7,966 nt of DNA from Actinomycetota bacterium. Its GTDB lineage: Bacteria > Actinomycetota > Thermoleophilia > RBG-16-64-13. The position numbers were made by a program, and so were the translations under genes. The notes beneath the pieces were generated by a model. The model saw nothing but the letters and a program-made list of their open reading frames with translations. It did no database searches and had not been told where the DNA came from. Below, one piece after another: positions 1-4,543 of this stretch. Each line of letters begins with the position of its first letter. Position 1 is the stretch's first letter. Location of the stretch: assembly GCA_023488925.1 (NCBI GenBank), contig JAMDDA010000031.1, positions 1,371-9,336 of the forward strand, written 5' to 3'.

Positions 1-1678
1 CGACCACCCACCGGTAGAAGAGCGACTCCACGAAAAGGAAGGCGCCGAGCAGCAGGAGGAAAGGCAGGGGCTCCGCCCGGTAGACCACGGCCAGGGCTCC
101 GCCTATGAGCAGCAACAGACCGGAGCTCAGGGCGCTCCAGGTCTCGGCCAGCCGCTGCAGGCGCAGGCTGCGGGGCTCCTCGGGTCGAGCCGGATGGCGC
201 AGATGGGCGCGGGGATCGCCGCGGTCTCCGGCCTCGAGTTGCCGGCGCCGCCGCTCCAGGCTGTCGGTGAGGCGGCGCATGTCGCTGAGACGGGCACGCA
301 GGTCGTGAACGTGCGTGGCGGCGGACTCGAGCCGAGCTTCGAGCTCCGCGAGCTGGCGGCGGCAGGTCGGCGCATGCCGAATGGCCGCCACCTGCACACC
401 CAGCCGCTCGACCTCCTTCTCCGCCTCGCCAATGGCGCCCTCGATAGTGTCCCGCTCGGTGCGCAGGCGGGCGAGTTCCTCCAGGGTCAGGGCCAGCTCC
501 CGGGTGGAGGGAGGCACCTCAGCCAGGTCCGCCCAACCCACAGGGTCGTACCAGGAGGGGCGGATCGAACCGTCCCGGTTGAACTTGGGGCCGCCGGGCG
601 CGTTCTCGCCACGCAGGGAGTCCTCGCTATGACGGCCCCAGAGGCCGGCGTAGTTCGTGAGGGCCGGCTGCTCTATGACGAGCCGGGCGTCCCAAGGGTG
701 GTCGCCGTGCGGGCCATACACGTGGCCGTCGCCCCGGGCGTAGTCGACGAAAGCGATGGCGAAGCGGCGGTCCCGGCCGCCCGGTTCGCGGGCGCCACCC
801 TGGTGGAAGACCTGCTGCCACGCGGCGCGCACGGCGCCCGCCCAGGCTCTGAGCCGGGCCAGCAGGGGAATCTCGATATGGATGACGTACTCCCCGGGGG
901 AAAAATAGGCGGCGTGGGAGCCCGCCCCCACGAAGACCACCGGGTGTTCGCCCACCTTCTGAAGCTCCGGGTCGTCCCAGCGACGGCGGATGTCGGCTCC
1001 GGCTTCGTCGTGAGACGCGTAGACCGCCCATTCGGGTATCGGGCCGCGTTCCGGGTCCTCGGAGAGATAGAGGGAGACGAGCTCCCAGTCGCCCTCGTGA
1101 TCGTTGGCGCCGTGGAAATGGCTACGGTAGTCGTTGTAAGCGTAGAAAAAATAGTACTGCAGCACCGTATAGCTCCCGGTACGCACGACGCGCCCGTAAT
1201 AGACCGGCCGGGGTGTGTCGGCAACAGCCGCGTGGAGCATCGTGGCCGCTGCGGCCGCCGCTCCCCCGGGGATACGGCCCCGTACCAGCAGGGAGAGCCG
1301 GAAGGCTACATCCAGGAGGCGGGCGAAGAATCCCACTCGGGCGAACCGGGTGGTGCCGTGGTGGAACTCCCGCAGGCTGGAGCGCGAGCGGAACTGCATG
1401 AGCTGGAAAGCGTTCAGCGGTTCCTGCACCAGCTGCAGGTAGGTCGCGGTGTCGGGGTTGGGGTCGTGGCACGCACTCAGCACCGCCTGCGTCACCTCCG
1501 GCCGGGAGACGATCACCCGGGGCACCTCGCCGCGGCGTCTTACCACCAGATCGGTGAGGGGCAGGTAGGTCTCCAGCGGGATGGGGTGGAACTGCTCGCC
1601 CCGGGTCATGCGCAGCTGCGGCTCGAAACGGCGGAGCAGGCGGAGGTCGGCTTCGGGGTCGGAGCGGGCCACGCCCAC
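1..1678 (-). CDS. Vps62/DUF946-like domain protein with coiled coil and C-terminal membrane hairpin (3' end outside window)
   Basis: I translated the - strand from GTG at 1678 to the window edge and found 559 codons with no stop, so the C-terminus lies off the left edge. Residues about 160-380 resemble the Vps62/DUF946 family: an aromatic run with YYFFYAYND (175-183), DHEGDWE (193-199), PVVFVGAGSHAAYF (246-259) and an NYAGLWG...GGPKF block (342-366). Residues about 391-482 are heptad-like, charged and Leu-rich, predicting a long coiled coil. Two hydrophobic stretches follow (about 517-532 and 537-555), separated by YRAEP. No N-terminal signal peptide is visible, so membrane attachment would be C-terminal. 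The start is uncertain: GTG 1678 directly follows the TAG of the upstream gene, GTG 1672 is two codons further in, and ATG 1609 (residue 24) is also possible. The family's biochemical role is not established, so I assign no function. The family call rests on remembered motifs, not a search. Confidence 0.68.
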   Translation of the reverse strand, partial: MGVARSDPEADLRLLRRFEPQLRMTRGEQFHPIPLETYLPLTDLVVRRRGEVPRVIVSRPEVTQAVLSACHDPNPDTATYLQLVQEPLNAFQLMQFRSRSSLREFHHGTTRFARVGFFARLLDVAFRLSLLVRGRIPGGAAAAAATMLHAAVADTPRPVYYGRVVRTGSYTVLQYYFFYAYNDYRSHFHGANDHEGDWELVSLYLSEDPERGPIPEWAVYASHDEAGADIRRRWDDPELQKVGEHPVVFVGAGSHAAYFSPGEYVIHIEIPLLARLRAWAGAVRAAWQQVFHQGGAREPGGRDRRFAIAFVDYARGDGHVYGPHGDHPWDARLVIEQPALTNYAGLWGRHSEDSLRGENAPGGPKFNRDGSIRPSWYDPVGWADLAEVPPSTRELALTLEELARLRTERDTIEGAIGEAEKEVERLGVQVAAIRHAPTCRRQLAELEARLESAATHVHDLRARLSDMRRLTDSLERRRRQLEAGDRGDPRAHLRHPARPEEPRSLRLQRLAETWSALSSGLLLLIGGALAVVYRAEPLPFLLLLGAFLFVESLFYRWVV

Positions 1679-2110
1679 CTACTCCCGTTCCTTCTCGCTG
1701 TCGGGTCGGAGCTCCTCGACGCCGAAGGGTCGCCGGACCTCACGCAGGTTGAGGTAAAACACCAGGAAGACAGACAGAAGCATGGCCGGGTAGTTGGGCT
1801 CGCCTTGGAAATACGACCACAAGGCTCCTGCCAAAGCCACGCCCTGCACGGTCATGGCCGCTATCCAAGCCCAGGACCGCAGGAACACCATGCCCACGGC
1901 GATCACGAGGTTGAAAAAGGCGACCGCCAGCACGAAAGGCAAGGCGCTCTCAACGGCCAGAGGCAAGGGCTGCACGCCCACGATGTGCAGGGTGCCGGTA
2001 GCCGCCCAGAGCACCGCTTGGGCCAACAGGAGCGCGACCATGATGGTCACTCCCCGGGGGCGGCCGGGAGGGCCGAGCTTTCTTCGCGGGGACCGCATGC
2101 CCATTAGCAT
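1679..2110 (-). CDS. Small four-helix membrane protein, function unknown
   Basis: The protein has 143 residues from ATG 2110; ATG 2104 and ATG 2098 are in frame and would give 141 or 139. A basic N-terminus (RSPRRK, residues 6-11, then more Arg) precedes four hydrophobic segments at about 21-45, 56-77, 79-101 and 106-120. The tail is charged and ends in EKERE. This looks like an integral inner-membrane protein with a positive-inside N-terminus. I do not recognise the family. A GGGA/AGGTG purine patch lies just upstream of the cluster of ATGs and cannot decide between them. The stop TAG (1681-1679) abuts the GTG of the Vps62-like gene, so the two are almost certainly co-transcribed and probably translationally coupled. 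The reading frame stays open upstream as far as 3427, but that part is antisense to purC and purS and is not coding. Confidence 0.75.
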   Translation of the reverse strand: MLMGMRSPRRKLGPPGRPRGVTIMVALLLAQAVLWAATGTLHIVGVQPLPLAVESALPFVLAVAFFNLVIAVGMVFLRSWAWIAAMTVQGVALAGALWSYFQGEPNYPAMLLSVFLVFYLNLREVRRPFGVEELRPDSEKERE

Positions 2111-2149
2111 ACTGCACCTGTTCCCTGCCGACTGCGGCGGCGCAGGTTC

Positions 2150-2167
2150 GGCGCCGGCCGCGGCGCC
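2150..2167. repeat. GC-rich inverted repeat in the divergent region
   Basis: GGCGCC (2150-2155) and GGCGCC (2162-2167) flank a six-base spacer and are perfectly complementary. The repeat sits just upstream of the purC -10-like element. It could be an operator half-site pair or chance in GC-rich DNA. There is no T-run, so it is not an intrinsic terminator. Confidence 0.3.
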
Positions 2168-2172
2168 ATACC

Positions 2173-2181
2173 TGCTAGAAT
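2173..2181 (+). promoter_or_regulatory. Extended -10-like promoter element for the purC operon
   Basis: TGC followed by TAGAAT matches TGn plus five of six bases of TATAAT. No convincing TTGACA-like -35 sits 16-19 bases upstream, which extended -10 promoters can tolerate. It is 70 bases upstream of the purC ATG and would give a leader of roughly 60 nt. It is also one of the few AT-containing stretches in this region, so it stands out, but it is unproven. Confidence 0.4.
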
Positions 2182-2234
2182 CTAGAGGGGTCGGCGGCGC
2201 TTTCCCCGGCATCCGGCCCCGGGAGATCCCCTCG

Positions 2235-2255
2235 ATGGAGTTGGAGCACACATGA
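2235..2255 (+). CDS. Possible six-codon leader ORF overlapping the purC start
   Basis: ATG 2235 encodes MELEHT and ends in TGA at 2253-2255, which overlaps the purC ATG in the arrangement ATGA. GGGAG at 2221-2225 lies nine bases before this ATG, a good Shine-Dalgarno position. It could couple translation into purC, but purC also has its own GGAG at 2243-2246, so the ORF may be incidental. Confidence 0.2.
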   Translation: MELEHT

Positions 2256-2962
2256 CACGAGGCGAAAAGCTTTACGAAGGCAAAGCCAAGATCGTCTACG
2301 CCACGGCCGACCCCGAGGTCTACGTCCAGGACTTCAAGGATTCCGCCACGGCCTTCGACGGAAAGAAGAGGGGCACCATCGGTGGGAAGGGCCGCATGAA
2401 CAACGCCATATCGGCGCGACTCTTCACGCTTCTCGAAGAGCGGGGGATCGCCACGCACTTCCTCGGGTGGGAGTCCGAGACGGCCATGCGCATCCACCGG
2501 CTGGACATGTTCCCCGTGGAGTTCGTCGTGCGGAACCTGGCGGCCGGTTCGCTCTCCAAGCGGATCGGCTATCCCGAGGGGACTGCTCTCAAGAACCCGC
2601 CCATCGTCGAGTACTACTACAAGGACGACGCGCTCGGCGACCCGTTGCTGTGCATGGCCCATCTGAACGAGCTTCAGGTCATCAGTCCCGAGGACCTGGC
2701 GGAGGCCACCGCCATGGCCAAGCAGGCCAACGCCATCCTTGTCGAGTTTTTTGCACGCCGGGGTTTGACCCTGGTGGACTGCAAGCTGGAGTTCGGCAAG
2801 GACGCTCGGGGAGCCATCCGCCTGGGGGACGAGATCTCCCCCGACACCTGCCGCTTCTGGGATAGCGAAACAGGCGAGAAACTCGACAAAGACCGGTTCC
2901 GGCGCGACCTGGGCGGGGTAGAAGACGCGTACGCGGAGGTCCTCCGCCGCATCGAGCGGTGA
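2252..2962 (+). CDS. purC: Phosphoribosylaminoimidazole-succinocarboxamide synthase (SAICAR synthase)
   Basis: The protein has 236 residues, the normal size for a stand-alone bacterial PurC. This cytosolic ATP-dependent ligase joins CAIR and aspartate to make SAICAR in de novo IMP synthesis. Visible hallmarks are the N-terminal KLYEGKAKIVY (6-16), the first family signature FPVEFVVRNLAAGS (87-100), the second signature LVDCKLEFG (174-182) and LGDEISPDTCRFWD (191-204). The ATG at 2252 has GGAG at 2243-2246, five bases upstream, and the conserved KLYEGK starts right after it. It is the first gene of the + strand operon. Its last codons, GAG CGG TGA, form the beginning of a 17-bp tandem repeat that continues into the gap before purS. 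No missing key residue was seen. Confidence 0.97.
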   Translation: MTRGEKLYEGKAKIVYATADPEVYVQDFKDSATAFDGKKRGTIGGKGRMNNAISARLFTLLEERGIATHFLGWESETAMRIHRLDMFPVEFVVRNLAAGSLSKRIGYPEGTALKNPPIVEYYYKDDALGDPLLCMAHLNELQVISPEDLAEATAMAKQANAILVEFFARRGLTLVDCKLEFGKDARGAIRLGDEISPDTCRFWDSETGEKLDKDRFRRDLGGVEDAYAEVLRRIER

Positions 2963-3004
2963 AGGCCGGCGAGCGGTGAAGGCCGGCGAGCGGTGAAGGC
3001 CGGC
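2954..3004 (+). repeat. Three perfect 17-bp tandem repeats spanning the purC stop codon
   Basis: The unit GAGCGGTGAAGGCCGGC occurs at 2954-2970, 2971-2987 and 2988-3004 with no mismatch. A partial fourth start, GAGCGGTG, lies at 3013-3020. The first copy supplies the last two codons and TGA stop of purC, so gain or loss of units leaves the protein unchanged. Each unit ends in the palindrome GCCGGC, so neighbouring copies can pair in RNA as six-bp stems with 11-base loops, in mutually exclusive combinations. Confidence 0.95.
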
Positions 3005-3028
3005 GGGCAGCGGAGCGGTGGTTCGCCC

Positions 3029-3040
3029 GCTCCCGGGAGC
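3029..3040. repeat. 12-bp perfect palindrome before purS
   Basis: GCTCCCGGGAGC reads the same on both strands. It lies between the 17-bp repeats and the purS ribosome-binding site. There is no T-run, and its function is unknown. Confidence 0.4.
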
Positions 3041-3061
3041 CGGGGAGCGAGAGGGAGAGCG

Positions 3062-3451
3062 ATGTTCAAGGTTTCCGTGTACGTCACGCCCAAAGAGGGC
3101 ATCCTCGATCCCCAAGGAGCGACCGTGGAGCGGGCTCTGCCCGCGTTGGGCTTCGCGGGTGTGCGGAACATCAGGGTCGGCCGCTTCATCACCCTGGAGG
3201 TCGACGGCGCCGAGGAGGCTGTCGTCCGCCGGGACGTCGAGGACATGTGTCGCCGGCTGCTGGCCAACCCCATCATCGAAGACTACCGCTTCGACCTCGT
3301 GGACGTGGGTCCTTTCTCCACGCAGAGCCGTGCGGGAGAGGGCGTCATCGTCCCGGCGGAGACCGCGGTGCCCGTGGCCGGCCAACACGTATCCAGCCCC
3401 TGGACCGCGGCCGACCCTTACGCCCACCGCGAAGAGGAGATCAGTGGGTGA
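3062..3451 (+). CDS. purS: FGAM synthase subunit PurS, with C-terminal extension
   Basis: PurS is the small non-catalytic subunit that bridges PurL and PurQ in the FGAM synthase complex and is thought to help ammonia channelling. The protein has 129 residues; family members are usually about 80-85. The PurS core is residues 1-82: MFKVSVYVTPKEGILDPQG (1-19), then GV..IRVGRF (33-42), the helix with EDMCRRLLANP (60-70) and the closing IIEDYRFDLVDV (71-82). Residues 83-129 form an extra tail that is polar and rich in Gly, Pro and Ala, without an obvious domain. The ATG at 3062 follows a purine-rich GAGGGAGAG (3051-3059); longer upstream readings have no family similarity. Its TGA (3449-3451) overlaps the purQ GTG (3448-3450), which implies coupled translation and equal dosage. 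The tail runs in frame to the overlap, so it is not an obvious frameshift artefact. Confidence 0.93.
   Translation: MFKVSVYVTPKEGILDPQGATVERALPALGFAGVRNIRVGRFITLEVDGAEEAVVRRDVEDMCRRLLANPIIEDYRFDLVDVGPFSTQSRAGEGVIVPAETAVPVAGQHVSSPWTAADPYAHREEEISG
3434..3439 (+). promoter_or_regulatory. Ribosome-binding site that fixes the purQ GTG start
   Basis: GAGGAG lies inside the end of purS, eight bases before GTG 3448. No ATG is nearby in the purQ frame, so this site decides the start. Confidence 0.75.
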
Positions 3452-4158
3452 GCGGAAAAGTCCGCTTCGGCGTGGTTGTCTTTCCCGGATCGAACTGCGA
3501 ATACGACGCCGCCTACGCTTTGAGCACCTTCCCCGAGGCGGAGCCCTTCTACCTGTGGCACAAAGAGCGGGATCTCAAGGGCGCCCATGTGGTCGTGCTC
3601 CCGGGAGGGTTCTCGTACGGTGACTACCTGCGCACGGGCGCCATCGCCCGTTTCAGCCCGGTCATGCAGGAGGTGGCCGCGTTTGCCGCCGACGGGGGCC
3701 TGGTGCTCGGCATCTGCAACGGCTTCCAGATCCTGGCCGAGGCCCATATGTTGCCCGGCGCTCTGCTGCGCAATCGGGGGCTCAAGTTTATTTGTCATGC
3801 CCAGTATCTGCGGGTGGAGCGCACCGACACCCCGTTCACGCGGCGATATTCTCCCGGGCAGGTCATCCAGGTGCCCGTCAACCACAACGAGGGGAACTGG
3901 ACGGCGGGTGCCGAGAGCCTGGAGCGTATCGAGCAGGAGAAGCTGGTGGTCTTCCGCTACTGTGACGCCGAGGGCAACGTCACCGACGCCGCCAACCCCA
4001 ACGGCGCCACGGACAACGTCGCCGGCCTGCTCAGCGAGGGAGGGAACGTGCTCGGCATGATGCCGCACCCCGAGAGGGTCTGCGAGTCGGTCTTGGGTGG
4101 TACCGACGGGCGGGGGCTCTTCGGGTCGCTGATCGACACCGTGCTGGAGCGCGCGTAA
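3448..4158 (+). CDS. purQ: FGAM synthase glutaminase subunit PurQ
   Basis: The protein has 236 residues from GTG 3448, close to the usual length of about 225-230. It is a class I (triad-type) glutamine amidotransferase that hydrolyses glutamine and passes ammonia to PurL for conversion of FGAR to FGAM. Motifs in order are GVVVFPGSNCEYD (8-20), LPGGFSYGDYLR (51-62), the nucleophile elbow LGICNGFQ with Cys90 (87-94), NHNEGN (145-150), NPNGATDNVAGL (183-194) and PHPER with His207 and Glu209 (206-210). The full Cys-His-Glu triad is present. The gene starts inside the purS stop codon (GTGA overlap) and ends in TAA, 46 bases before the zinc-ribbon ATG. Nothing appears truncated. Confidence 0.97.
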   Translation: MSGKVRFGVVVFPGSNCEYDAAYALSTFPEAEPFYLWHKERDLKGAHVVVLPGGFSYGDYLRTGAIARFSPVMQEVAAFAADGGLVLGICNGFQILAEAHMLPGALLRNRGLKFICHAQYLRVERTDTPFTRRYSPGQVIQVPVNHNEGNWTAGAESLERIEQEKLVVFRYCDAEGNVTDAANPNGATDNVAGLLSEGGNVLGMMPHPERVCESVLGGTDGRGLFGSLIDTVLERA

Positions 4159-4170
4159 GGCTCGAGCGGA

Positions 4171-4176
4171 GAGGAG
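4171..4176 (+). promoter_or_regulatory. Strong Shine-Dalgarno positioned for ATG 4183, not for the zinc-ribbon ATG
   Basis: GAGGAG is followed six bases later by ATG 4183. The next gene's ATG at 4205 is 28 bases away, too far for direct use. This mismatch suggests either coupled translation or an indel. Confidence 0.6.
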
Positions 4177-4182
4177 AGAGTG

Positions 4183-4215
4183 ATGCGACCCCGGACCTTC
4201 CGCGATGGCTGCTGA
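4183..4215 (+). CDS. Possible 10-codon upstream ORF overlapping the zinc-ribbon gene
   Basis: ATG 4183 encodes MRPRTFRDGC and stops at TGA 4213-4215, eight bases past the zinc-ribbon ATG (4205) in another frame. It has the best ribosome-binding site in the neighbourhood (4171-4176). It could deliver terminating ribosomes to ATG 4205. Alternatively, a one-base indel in 4186-4204 may have separated the true start from its gene. Confidence 0.35.
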   Translation: MRPRTFRDGC

Positions 4216-4420
4216 CATCATCTGTCCGCGCTGCGGCCATGCCAACACCTTCATCAAGGGGTACTTGATCGACACGTGCGTGTGCCGAGTGTGCCAAAGC
4301 CAGCTCGATTGGCGGGAGATCCCGGGCATGGGCCCCGATTGTCGGCCGCTCCCGGCTTCCGAGGAGGGCGACGGCCGGTCGAGCGAGAGCGCGGGAGACG
4401 AGGGAAAGGCCGGCGTGTGA
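4205..4420 (+). CDS. Small zinc-ribbon protein encoded between purQ and purL
   Basis: The protein has 71 residues. CPRC (7-10) and CVCRVC (25-30, giving CxxC at 27-30) form a two-knuckle zinc ribbon with a 16-residue spacer containing HANTFIKGYLID. A further Cys is at 46. The first 48 residues look folded; residues 49-71 are acidic and Ser/Gly-rich, probably disordered. I do not recognise a named family. The neighbours, purQ 46 bases upstream and purL 123 bases downstream, put it inside the FGAM synthase gene cluster, so a role linked to that enzyme or its regulation is possible but only inferred. ATG 4205 is the only in-frame start after the TGA at 4181-4183, and it has no purine-rich site before it. 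The paired cysteine motifs argue that it is a real gene. Confidence 0.68.
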   Translation: MAADIICPRCGHANTFIKGYLIDTCVCRVCQSQLDWREIPGMGPDCRPLPASEEGDGRSSESAGDEGKAGV

Positions 4421-4454
4421 CCACCCTCAGCCTGGAACAGCGACCACCTCGGTC

Positions 4455-4486
4455 CGCCGGCTCCCGGTTCGCGCCGAGGGCCGGCG
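4455..4486 (+). other. Inverted repeat in the 123-base gap before purL
   Basis: CGCCGGC (4455-4461) is complementary to GCCGGCG (4480-4486), with an 18-base loop. There is no T-run, so it is not a classical terminator. It may be a processing or stability element in the operon mRNA, or chance in GC-rich DNA. The rest of the gap (4421-4543) shows nothing but the purL ribosome-binding site. Confidence 0.3.
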
Positions 4487-4528
4487 AATGCGCCCGCGGA
4501 ACCGCCCGTGAACCCGTCGAACCACTGC

Positions 4529-4534
4529 AGGGAG
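4529..4534 (+). promoter_or_regulatory. Ribosome-binding site that decides the purL start
   Basis: AGGGAG lies nine bases before ATG 4544. It favours that ATG over the in-frame GTG at 4508, which has no such site. Confidence 0.7.
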
Positions 4535-4543
4535 CAGCGACGC

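Larger units (their letters stand above)
2111..2251. promoter_or_regulatory. Divergent intergenic region between the membrane-protein pair and purC
   Basis: These 141 bp are the only sizeable non-coding stretch between the two units and must hold promoters for both directions. The + strand shows an extended -10-like element (2173-2181). On the - strand only a weak TAGATT (within 2177-2183) is visible, with no -35. A GC-rich inverted repeat lies at 2150-2167. GAGGGG (2185-2190) can pair with CCCCTC (2228-2233), but the 5' arm would sit at or before the transcription start predicted from the -10 element, so an RNA hairpin is doubtful. I see no purine-riboswitch core and no known regulator site I can name. 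Confidence 0.6.

Noticed and set aside
194..2107. A 637-codon open frame on the + strand antisense to both - strand genes
   Set aside because: It has no recognisable domain, its composition is typical of an out-of-phase reading of GC-rich codons, and it is antisense to the Vps62-like and four-helix genes, which show real motifs and membrane segments.
2185..2233. GAGGGG/CCCCTC pairing in the purC leader as a riboswitch or attenuator
   Set aside because: No purine-riboswitch core is visible, the stem spans 37 bases with poor interior pairing, there is no T-run, and the 5' arm overlaps the predicted transcription start.
2111..3427. Upstream part of a 582-codon - strand frame whose end is the four-helix membrane protein
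   Set aside because: It is antisense to purC and purS, which are certain; only the last 143 codons look like a protein.
4455..4486. Inverted repeat before purL as an intrinsic terminator
   Set aside because: It has an 18-base loop and no following T-run, and purL clearly belongs to the same operon.
4508..4543. Upstream GTG 4508 as the purL start
   Set aside because: The 12 extra residues match nothing in the family, and AGGGAG is well spaced for ATG 4544.
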